33,621 nucleotides of DNA from Acidobacteriaceae bacterium. Lineage in GTDB: Bacteria; Acidobacteriota; Terriglobia; Terriglobales; Acidobacteriaceae. Below are positions 1 through 6,314 of the stretch, piece after piece (the stretch's first letter is position 1; each line of letters starts with the position of its first letter). Made by a program: the position numbers and the translations under genes. The DNA is taken from the NCBI GenBank assembly GCA_003142935.1, contig PLOG01000164.1, forward strand, positions 71,805-105,425, given 5' to 3'. The notes under the pieces are model-generated. The model had not been told where the DNA came from and made no database searches. It was given only the letters and a program-made list of their open reading frames with translations.

Positions 1-1
1 G

Positions 2-922
2 CTAGAGAATCTCCTCCAAAACCAGAAAAATATCGCCATGCAGTACTCCCCCAACAACGACATCATGTACGTCTCCATGGTCGATGCCGGCACCGTCGAA
101 TTCCTCCGCTCTCTCGGCAAGCAGATCGTCAGCTCCGCCGACCTCGTCAGCCAGTTTGAAGCCGTCCTCACCGCGGACCAGATCTCCACCCACGCCGTCG
201 CCCAGCGCAGAATTGACGCCCTCCTCGCCGAAGGCTGGCAGCAAATCGCCCGCCGTCTCCGCCCCGCCCAAGGCAGCCCCTATCCTTACACTGAATTCGA
301 CCACGTCCAGTGGCTCAGCGAAGCCATGCGCCGCGAAGGCCTGGTCTGGGACAACGGCCCCAACGTCAGCGTCAACGCCAACTCTTCCGACTCCCACTAC
401 GAGCCCACCGCCGCCAACACCGCGCCCCTCCGCGAAGGCGACTTCCTCCTCATCGACATCTGGGGCCGCGTCGACGCTCCCGACTCCGTTTATTACGACA
501 TTACTTGGACCGGCGTCATCGGCCGCGAGCCCACAACCCGCGAGCAACTGGTCTTCGAGACCGTCCGCAACGCCCGCGACGCCGCTATCTCTGTCGTCGA
601 GCAGGCCTTCGCCCAGCGCCGCCCCATCCGCGGCTTTGAAGCCGACGATGCCGCCCGCGCCGTCATCCGCTCTGCTGGTTTTGCCCAGTACTTCACCCAC
701 CGCACCGGCCACAACATCGCCCACGAGATTCACGGCCCCGGCGCCCACCTGGACAATTTAGAAACCCACGACGACCGCCGCCTGTTACCCAACACATGTT
801 TCTCCGTAGAGCCCGGCATCTACCTTCCTGAATTCGGCGTCCGCAGCGAAATCGACATGCTCACAGCCCCCGGCAAAGCCTGGGTCACCGGCAAAATCCA
901 ACAAGGGCTGGTGAGAATTTAG
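2..922 (+). CDS. M24 family metallopeptidase (Xaa-Pro aminopeptidase-like), 5' truncated by window edge
   Basis: This is the C-terminal catalytic part of a pita-bread-fold metallopeptidase that removes N-terminal residues from X-Pro peptides. The reading frame is open to the left edge of the window, so the ATG at 38 is probably internal and the N-terminal domain lies outside. The expected dinuclear-metal ligands appear in order: Asp in LLIDIWG, Asp in YYDITWT, His in the TGHNIAHEIHG stretch, Glu in FSVEPGIYLPE and Glu in VRSEIDM. The chain ends soon after the last ligand, as is normal for the family. It points rightward and has no close partner downstream. The family call is secure from the ordered ligand motifs; the exact substrate is not. 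Confidence 0.88.
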   Translation, partial: LENLLQNQKNIAMQYSPNNDIMYVSMVDAGTVEFLRSLGKQIVSSADLVSQFEAVLTADQISTHAVAQRRIDALLAEGWQQIARRLRPAQGSPYPYTEFDHVQWLSEAMRREGLVWDNGPNVSVNANSSDSHYEPTAANTAPLREGDFLLIDIWGRVDAPDSVYYDITWTGVIGREPTTREQLVFETVRNARDAAISVVEQAFAQRRPIRGFEADDAARAVIRSAGFAQYFTHRTGHNIAHEIHGPGAHLDNLETHDDRRLLPNTCFSVEPGIYLPEFGVRSEIDMLTAPGKAWVTGKIQQGLVRI

Positions 923-1117
923 GAGCGAGGCTTGGCTGGGCGAAACGATACCTGCCGGAAACGGCAAGCTATCCGTTGGTTCCGATATGCCGACTTGCGT
1001 CAGTAACCGCTGAGTGGCACACCTGCAATTCCTGCGAATACGAATTCTTCCACGGTGCGGTCACCTCGCGTTAGAATCAGATGACATTAGAAAGTCACAC
1101 ATTTTGAACAGGTTCCG

Positions 1118-1408
1118 ATGAATCCGGCCAAACTCCACCCGCAGCGATTCCTGAACGGTGAGGTCCATGATTGGTACCGCATCATCCTCGGGTACTCGGA
1201 CCATCTCGTCGGTGGCCTCCTTGACGAGTTTCACCTAGACCCAAAGGCCAGCGTGCTCGATCCCTTCTGTGGGTCCGGCACAACCCTTGTTGAAGGAATG
1301 AAAAGAGGGCTGCGAGTCACTGGGCTCGATGCGAACCCATCGAGTTGCTTTGCCGCGAGGGTGAAGACCGACTGGTCAGTCGACCCCGAGAGACTAAGAG
1401 CCCTGCTT
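1118..1408 (+). pseudogene. Truncated DNA methyltransferase (N6/N4 type), N-terminal fragment
   Basis: About the first 95 residues look like the start of a site-specific DNA methyltransferase. They open with MNPAKLHPQRF, and the SAM-binding motif I is DPFCGSGTT, followed by GLDANP. A weak ribosome site (CAGG) sits 5 nt before the ATG. After roughly LRALLPG the frame stays open to 1705, but the residues become a Pro/Gln/His-rich antisense reading of the mobA-like gene on the other strand. No catalytic DPPY-type motif is reached. The enzyme is therefore a remnant cut by a recombination joint at about 1400-1425. The end coordinate is approximate. Confidence 0.7.
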
Positions 1409-1756
1409 CCTGGCAAGCACTTGCTCCCGCACCCCATCCTGTTCCGCCGCCAGGTCCTCCAGCGTCCCCTGCTTCGGAACCAGCGCGTACACCAGCTCGC
1501 ACCCCAGCCCCTCCGCAGCCCGGCGCAGCGTCCCCAGCATGATCCGCGAGTTCACCTCCGACACCTCCAGCCGCCGAATCTCCCGCCGGCACACCCCCAG
1601 CCGCCGTGCCAGTTCTTCCTCCGGCATCCCTGTCGCCTGCCTCACACTCTTCAGCCATCCCATCTTCGATTTACCCTTCCGCTTTACCACCATGCGGAAC
1701 GGTAGCATCGCCTCATCCAGCTCTCGCCTGAAATTTGTCCGCTCATAAGCCTGCAT
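1394..1756 (-). CDS. Mobile mystery protein A-like XRE-type regulator, C-terminally shortened
   Basis: This 120-residue protein resembles the 'mobile mystery protein A' family. Those are small helix-turn-helix proteins usually encoded beside a Fic-domain partner (protein B) on mobile DNA, probably as its regulator or antitoxin. The helix-turn-helix runs roughly through residues 38-68 (EEELARRLGVCRREIRRLE), followed by the family-like LRRAAEGLGCELVYALVP. The usual C-terminal 20-30 residues are missing, and the protein ends in ARKQGS exactly where the methyltransferase remnant begins. No Fic gene follows, so this is an orphan, partly truncated copy. The ATG is preceded by GGACGG about 8 nt upstream. 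Whether it is still functional is unknown. Confidence 0.68.
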   Translation of the reverse strand: MQAYERTNFRRELDEAMLPFRMVVKRKGKSKMGWLKSVRQATGMPEEELARRLGVCRREIRRLEVSEVNSRIMLGTLRRAAEGLGCELVYALVPKQGTLEDLAAEQDGVREQVLARKQGS

Positions 1757-2049
1757 TTTTTACACCGTCCGTATCTAAGCGGAGCAATGCGCGCGTTTTT
1801 GCGCGCAATCGCGCGCACAGCCTCCCGCCCATGCCCCGCAAGGCCATCAAACCAAATGCGTTGTCTGTGAATGCAAAGTGCGCGAACGCTCGCGAAACTT
1901 CCGTCTCTGCCGCACTTCGCTCAACGGCGAATCAACAACTTACGCCCCGTCGAAATTCGAGAAACGCGAAAATCAGCCTTAAATAAGCCCTTTTGTTCAA
2001 TTCTCCCAAAAATGTGTGTATTTCTATGCACACAAAAAATGCAGCCGGT

Positions 2050-2077
2050 AGTGGCTAGTTGTTAGTGGTTAGTAAAC
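2050..2077. repeat. Heptanucleotide tandem repeat, block A (AGTGGTT-like)
   Basis: Four 7-base units stand head to tail: AGTGGCT, AGTTGTT, AGTGGTT and AGTAAAC. They are the reverse complement of the CTAACCA units at 3760-3780. Confidence 0.75.
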
Positions 2078-2105
2078 AGGCCCAAGCCAACAGTCCGCCG
2101 CCGAG

Positions 2106-2154
2106 CACTGTTCACTGTGCACTGTCCACTGCCCACTGTTCACTGTCCACTGGT
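2106..2154. repeat. Heptanucleotide tandem repeat, block B (CACTGTY x7)
   Basis: Seven consecutive 7-base units follow the pattern CACTGNN: CACTGTT, CACTGTG, CACTGTC, CACTGCC, CACTGTT, CACTGTC and CACTGGT. The array ends 3 bases before the first plausible ATG of the next gene. It is therefore in its leader, or in its N-terminus if translation started further upstream at 2059. It resembles the short tandem heptads known from some cyanobacterial genomes. Confidence 0.85.
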
Positions 2155-2157
2155 CTC

Positions 2158-2589
2158 ATGCTTTATAGTCAAAAAGGAATGGCCACAGCACCAATCAAGA
2201 CCGCAGCGGGAAAGAACCCTCCGCAAGGCTTCGTTTATCTCCCACTCATCGCCGGATGGCTTTTTCCCGGAGCAGGGCATTTTCTCCTGCGCAAGTGGGG
2301 CCGCGGCGCTTTGCTGTCCGTATCTATCATTGGAATGTTCGTTCTAGGTCTCGCCATGAAGGGCAAGATCTACACCGGCGCGCAGGACATTCTCGACATG
2401 CTGGGCTTTGTCGGCGACCTGGGCAACGGACTGCTCTTCTTCCTCAGCCGCATCTTTGGCCTCGGCGCCGACCAGGTGCAGGTCACCACCGCCGACTACG
2501 GCACCAAGTTCATCGTCGTCGCCGGCCTGCTCAACGTCATCGCCGCCGTGGACGCGCATAATCTGCGCACCGGGAGGAAGTCCGAGTGA
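2158..2589 (+). CDS. Small polytopic membrane protein, DUF6677-like
   Basis: This is a membrane protein of about 143 residues with a hydrophobic N-terminal hairpin (YLPLIAGWLFPGAGHFLLRKWGRGALL) and further segments, SVSIIGMFVLGLAM and FIVVAGLLNVIAAVDAHNL. The PGAGHFLL and AAVDAHN pattern recalls the acidobacterial DUF6677 family, whose function is unknown to me. The start is uncertain. ATG at 2158 and ATG at 2179 are both possible and neither has a well-spaced ribosome site, while the in-frame codon at 2059 would translate the heptad repeat and is unlikely. Its stop overlaps the start of a 59-aa membrane protein, which suggests translational coupling. Confidence 0.72.
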   Translation: MLYSQKGMATAPIKTAAGKNPPQGFVYLPLIAGWLFPGAGHFLLRKWGRGALLSVSIIGMFVLGLAMKGKIYTGAQDILDMLGFVGDLGNGLLFFLSRIFGLGADQVQVTTADYGTKFIVVAGLLNVIAAVDAHNLRTGRKSE

Positions 2590-2765
2590 CGAACCTCTCC
2601 CATTTCACAGCCGTGCTCCTCTTCGCTCTCTTCGCATCCACGGTCTTCGGAATCACGCAGCGCGAAACCCCCCGCCGCATGTTCCGCTATGGTCTTTATT
2701 GCTTTTCCTTGTTCGTAGCCTCCGCCATCGTCATCAGTTGGTTAATGTTCTTGATAGCCCGATAG
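2586..2765 (+). CDS. Small two-helix membrane protein (59 aa), coupled to the preceding gene
   Basis: A GTG start overlaps the TGA stop of the upstream membrane protein (GTGA), giving 59 residues and a TAG stop at 2763-2765. Residues 4-20 (LSHFTAVLLFALFAST) and about 38-57 (LYCFSLFVASAIVISWLMFL) are hydrophobic, with a basic loop (RETPRRMFR) between them, so two membrane passes are predicted. I do not recognise a named family. The 4-base overlap, the same strand and the clean hydrophobic pattern support a real gene that works with its neighbour. Confidence 0.6.
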   Translation: MTNLSHFTAVLLFALFASTVFGITQRETPRRMFRYGLYCFSLFVASAIVISWLMFLIAR

Positions 2766-2995
2766 GCAAGCGCTGATCGGATTCTCCACGCATTTGCGGG
2801 TTCTGCGGGTCAGCGCTGACAATCCAAACTTACCAAGAGTCGCGGGGCTTTCAGGCTGCGGAAAAAAGTTGGGATTTGGACGATGAACCTGAAAAGCATC
2901 AGGGACTTAGAACTTATCCTTAAATAGTGGATTCAATGGTTTCCGTTGTCGATTGTTTTGTGCATTTTGCACTGGCCTGCGCGACGATTACATTC

Positions 2996-3747
2996 ATGGC
3001 GCAGATCAAGTCGTGGATCCTATCGGACGCATTTTGGAACAAGATCGGGCCTTTGATCCCCGTGCGGCAGCGGGCTGCGAATCGAAGCTATCAGCGCAAG
3101 CCGGGTGCGGGACGGAAGCCCATGCCGGCGCGGCAGATACTCACCGCCATCGTCTACGTGCTGCACACCGGTTGTCAGTGGAAGGCGCTGCCGCGCGAGT
3201 TCGGCTCGGCCAGCGCCATTCACGCGCATTTTCAGAGCTGGCAAAAGGAAGGATTCTTTGTGAAGCCATGGCAGGCCTGGTCGAATACGACGAGATGGAA
3301 GGCATCGCCTGGCGCTGGCAGTCGATCGATGGCGCGATGGGCAACGCGCCGCTGGCCAAGCGGTGCGTTGGAGCCGATCCAACGGACAGGGAGGAAAAAA
3401 GGCGCAAGCGCAGTCTGCTGGCCAACGCGCGTGGGGTCCCGCTGTCGATCGCCGTCAGCGGAGCCAACACGCATGACGTGAAGCTGCTGGCGAAAACGCT
3501 GGAGGCTGTGGTGTGCGAACGGCCGAAGCCTCGCAAATGGAAGCCGCAGCATCTGTGTGCCGATGCTGGCTACAATGGTAACGCAGCGAAAGAAACTGTG
3601 ATCGCAATGAACTACCGGCCGCACATCGAACAGCGCAAAGAAGAGAGCAGCGACAAGAAGCGCAAGCCGGGATGTAAAGCCAGAAGATGGGTTGTGGAGC
3701 AAACCCACTCGTGGCTGAACCGATTCGGAAAACTACCTCACGAATGA
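2996..3747 (+). pseudogene. IS5-family transposase, frameshifted and 3' truncated
   Basis: This is a DDE transposase of the IS5 (IS427-like) type. The N-terminal half reads from the ATG at 2996: residues such as WILSDAFWNKIGPLIP and the conserved TGCQWKALPREF. Around 3270-3285 the homologous frame moves to the -1 frame, continuing as GLVEYDEMEGIAWRWQSIDGA. All three catalytic acids are present: Asp in SIDGA, Asp in CADAGYNG and Glu in VVEQTHSWLNRF. The protein stops after FGKLPHE, about 30 residues short of a normal C-terminus, so the right end of the element is lost. Some IS5 members use programmed frameshifting, but I see no slippery heptamer at the needed place. With the missing end, I call it a dead copy. 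Confidence 0.8.
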
Positions 3748-3759
3748 AACGGTAAGAAT

Positions 3760-3780
3760 CTAACCACTAACCACTAGCCC
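3760..3780. repeat. Heptanucleotide tandem repeat, block C (CTAACCA-like)
   Basis: Three 7-base units, CTAACCA, CTAACCA and CTAGCCC, lie between the broken IS5 element and the IS4-family element. They are the inverse of block A at 2050-2077, so heptads in opposite orientation bracket the DUF6677-like gene pair plus IS5 segment. Confidence 0.7.
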
Positions 3781-3785
3781 TGATG

Positions 3786-5227
3786 CTGTTCACTTAACGA
3801 AATTTGTGGCATTCTGCATGAGACAAGGACAGGAGGCCACAGGTGGCGCGTACGGTTGCGGAACTCGCTCCGGGCGCCCGGATCACGGATTACATCGGTC
3901 TCGGCGTAATCGCCAAAACGTTTCCTCCTTCTGTTATCGGCCCGGTGCTTTCTAAGACGGGAACCGCCAGTGTTCGCCAGCGCGACCTGCAGGCTGAGGT
4001 TGTTGTGTATTACGTGATCGCTCTGGCGCTGTACATGCAATCGTCCTATCGGGAGGCATTGCGTTGTCTGCTGGAGGCAGTCCAGTGGCTGCGCGATCCA
4101 TCTGCTGGCGTTCGTGTTGCGGGCAAATCGGGCATCTCTCAGGCCCGTACATGGCTGGGCTGGGAGCCGCTGCGGCAGTTGCACGATGAGTTGGTCAAGC
4201 CTGTGGCTGTGCGTAGTACGCGGGGGGCATGGTATCGGAGTTGGCGACTGGTGAGTCTGGATGGCAGCACTTTTGAGGTCGCCAACGAGAAGTCCAGCGG
4301 GGATGCTTTCTCTCGCCCGGGGGCCAGCCGCGGCTCCCGCATATCCGCAAATCCGTTTTGTATCGCTGGTGGAGAACGGCACACATGTGCTATTTGGCAG
4401 CCGGACGGATGGTTACCGGACGAGCGAGATCACGCTGGCCAAAGCGGTGCTTCCGCGCATGAGATGCGGCATGCTCTGTCTGGCGGACCGAAATTTCTTT
4501 GGCTTCGAACTATGGCAACAGGCGCGGGGAACATGCGCCGATCTGCTCTGGCGGGTGAGAAAGAACATGCGCATGGCCCGCGAGAAGCGCCTACCGGATG
4601 GTTCCTATTTGAGCCACGTGTATGCTTCGGAGCGAGACTGGCGGCACAAAACCAACGGGATCGTGCTGCGGGTGATCGATTACCGTCTTGAAGGAATCGA
4701 GGGTTCCGAGCCGATTTATCGGTTGGCAACCACCATCCTCGATGCCGCCAGGGCCCCGGCCGGCGAGCTGGCAGCTCTTTATCATGAGCGCTGGGAGATC
4801 GAAACCGCGTTCGACGAACTCAAGACCCACCTGCGCAGCGCCAAGATCGTGCTACGCAGCAAGACTCCCGATCAGGTGCGTCAGCGGTTCTACGGGCTTT
4901 TGATGGCTCACTTCGCTATCCGCGGCCTCATGCATCAGGCCGCTCTGAAAGCCGACGAAGATCATGACCGGCTCTCGTTTCTCCACGCCGTGCGCGTGAT
5001 TCGCCGCAAAATGGCTGTCTAGGGCGCTATTCTCCCCTCCGCAGAAGAGGGCCTTTCATAAAGCGATCCTCGAAGAAATCCTTGAAGAACGCGTCGTGTC
5101 CAGCCGCAACCGCGGCAATTTCCGAGGGGCAAGAGAAAGATGAGTAATCTCCCGCTCCGTCCGCGAAACAGCAAACCCCTGCTTCCGCTTAACATCCGAA
5201 AAGCTATCAGAACACTTAAGTGAACAG
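3786..5227 (+). mobile_element. IS4-family insertion sequence, 1442 bp with 12-bp terminal inverted repeats
   Basis: The left end, CTGTTCACTTAA (3786-3797), is matched exactly by its reverse complement, TTAAGTGAACAG (5216-5227). One decayed transposase gene fills the space between. No obvious target-site duplication is seen: GCCCTGATG lies on the left and TACTAAGG on the right. The element is therefore old, or its flanks have been rearranged. It inserted next to heptad block C and directly upstream of a 5'-truncated membrane-protein remnant. Confidence 0.82.
3843..5223 (+). pseudogene. IS4-family transposase with at least three frame disruptions
   Basis: A GTG start at 3843 has a good ribosome site, GGAGG at 3832-3836. 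The first part (to about 4345) contains WRLVSLDGSTFEVA with the first catalytic Asp. After SRPGASRG an extra base moves the reading to frame 1. That frame holds the second Asp (CLADRNFFGF) and a perfect Y-x2-R-x3-E-x6-K signature, YHERWEIETAFDELK. A stop at 5020-5022 interrupts it after RRKMAV. The C-terminal residues KRAFHKAILEEILEERVVSS then continue in frame 2, and KMSNLPLRPR in yet another frame up to the TGA at 5221-5223. Several independent lesions make a sequencing error unlikely as the sole cause, so the transposase is inactive. Confidence 0.82.
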
Positions 5228-5430
5228 TACTAAGGTTAGTAGTCGCCGTAACGCTTCGAATTCTTGGTCCCGTCTGGATAGGAAGGGCCGCGCGTAAGCG
5301 GAATGAGGGCTTCTGGGCGTGGATGGTAGTGGGGGCGATCATCGGGTCGTTAATCACCTGGCTGATTTACCTTGCGTTTGTCAGTTGGAAGCCTGTACTT
5401 CCCGAGCAATTAGACGATAAGGTATTTTGA
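5228..5430 (+). pseudogene. 3' remnant of a small membrane-protein gene, cut at the IS4 right end
   Basis: An open frame without a start codon runs from the edge of the IS4 element to a TGA at 5428-5430. Its translation has a clear membrane segment (FWAWMVVGAIIGSLITWLIY) followed by a short polar tail ending in DDKVF. It carries a basic run, RAARKRN, just before the helix. This looks like the C-terminal half of a single-pass membrane protein whose 5' part was displaced by the insertion. The family is not recognised. It could also be a chance open frame. Confidence 0.38.
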
Positions 5431-5469
5431 GCAATTCGCTTGCCAGACTTTAGAACAGCAACGCACTAA

Positions 5470-6202
5470 CCCAACTTCCGCAGTTGTTTGCTTGAACTGT
5501 TTTTTCAAGGGGATCTCGGTCGCGGGACAGGAACTTACGGGGAGCAAGTTTTTTGTTTCCGGAGCTGAGCTTTTGCGCATGTTTTTGGGCGGCAAAAAGC
5601 CGCGTGTAGTGAAGACCTACCCTCTTGTAATTGGTTTTGAAATGAGTACGATGGCGGTGTGTCTCTGCGACGCTGCTATCGGCGCAAGGATGGAAAGTGG
5701 CATGCGTATTGGGCTTAGGTGGAGTCCTATCGCACCGCGCGGATGCCACGGCAGCGCATGATCGCCTATCTTGGCGAGTTGGATGAGCAAGGCCGGTTGG
5801 GAGTCGAAAACGCGGCACAACCAGAGCCCTGGACGCAACCCGATCTGTTCAAGTAAGAGTCCGGCGCCGCATGGATCGAGGTGGACTTGCGCGGCGTGCG
5901 CGTAAAGCGCAGCCGTGCCGCAGCCTTGTTCCAGGTGGATGTCGAAGCCGACGCACAAGGCTTCGCGCATCTGCGCTGGACCAATCGAGCAAATCTCGCT
6001 GGTCAATGTGGTGCTGCCCACGCGGGCGGACATCTCCATCCGCAAGCGCTGTGTCAGCCACTCCACAGACCATCAAGCCATCCTGCTTCAACGGCTCGGT
6101 CTGGAGATCCTCACCCGCCTCGAATTTGCAGACGTGTAGTGAAGACCTCGCTATGCCTGCATTGAAAACAAACCACGTGCCGTTTCAACTACGGAAGTTG
6201 GG
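5470..6202. mobile_element. Internally deleted IS1634-type element bounded by 17-bp inverted repeats
   Basis: CCCAACTTCCGCAGTTG (5470-5486) and CAACTACGGAAGTTGGG (6186-6202) are inverted repeats matching at 16 of 17 positions. The 733 bases between them contain only N- and C-terminal scraps of an IS1634-family transposase. The bases outside both ends share CTAA, a possible short target duplication. A 16-bp direct repeat, CGTGTAGTGAAGACCT, occurs inside at 5603-5618 and 6133-6148. The whole looks like a non-autonomous, MITE-like deletion derivative. Confidence 0.6.
5659..6139 (+). pseudogene. IS1634-family transposase remnant (N- and C-terminal pieces)
   Basis: From 5659 the frame reads the typical IS1634 N-terminus, RRCYRRKDGKWHAYWA. 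It has an in-frame TAG at 5716-5718 where a Leu codon is expected, then VESYRTARMPRQRMIAYLGE and LDEQGRLGVENAA, and a TAA at 5854-5856. A further WIEVDLRGVRVKRSR piece follows. The middle catalytic region is missing. The family-like C-terminus (VVLPTRADISIRKR through LLQRLGLEI) appears in another frame and ends with the TAG at 6137-6139. The normal protein is over 500 residues, so most of it is gone. The antisense open frame over the same stretch is a shadow. Confidence 0.72.
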
Positions 6203-6245
6203 CTAATTGGACACTACCGCGCAACCCTGAGGCCCTCTCAGATGG

Positions 6246-6302
6246 AACAAAAGAAAGCGGCCTGGCTCCCAGCGCATCCGAGCCGCTGAGCCGGCAGGCC
6301 GC
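6246..6302 (-). terminator. Rho-independent terminator after the NapC-type cytochrome gene
   Basis: On the minus strand an 8-bp perfect stem (GCGGCCTG at 6257-6264 with CAGGCCGC at 6295-6302) is followed by TTTCTTTTGTT. The long loop can pair further internally. It begins 12 bases past the stop codon at 6315 and marks the 3' end of the cytochrome cluster. Confidence 0.65.
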
Positions 6303-6314
6303 TCCTGAATTGGA

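Larger units (their letters stand above)
1757..2157. other. Intergenic stretch with GCGCGC clusters and heptad repeats
   Basis: No convincing gene is seen in these 400 bases. Three GCGCGC blocks occur within about 35 bases near 1786-1820, upstream of the mobA-like gene, and could fold into alternative hairpins. The right third is occupied by the heptanucleotide repeats listed separately. Short open frames here have repeat-derived, low-complexity translations. Confidence 0.5.

Noticed and set aside
2..748. 248-aa minus-strand frame opposite the M24 peptidase
   Set aside because: Gly/Ala/Val/Asp-rich shadow of a GC-rich gene; the plus-strand metallopeptidase ligands are unmistakable.
1409..1705. 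Continuation of the methyltransferase frame to 195 residues
   Set aside because: The translation past about residue 97 is Pro/Gln/His-rich and is exactly antisense to the recognisable mobA-like gene.
2050..2154. CRISPR-like array
   Set aside because: Period is only 7 bases with no spacers; these are simple tandem heptads and no cas genes are near.
2769..2817. Terminator after the small membrane-protein pair
   Set aside because: AGCGCTGA and TCAGCGCT form an 8-bp stem, but the 33-base loop and lack of a T-run make termination doubtful.
3240..3285. Programmed frameshift site in the IS5 transposase
   Set aside because: CAAAAGG lies nearby but homology continues in the first frame past it, and no slippery heptamer sits at the actual switch; the 3' end is also missing.
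5617..6066. 149-aa minus-strand frame
   Set aside because: It is antisense to the IS1634 transposase pieces and shows no domain of its own.
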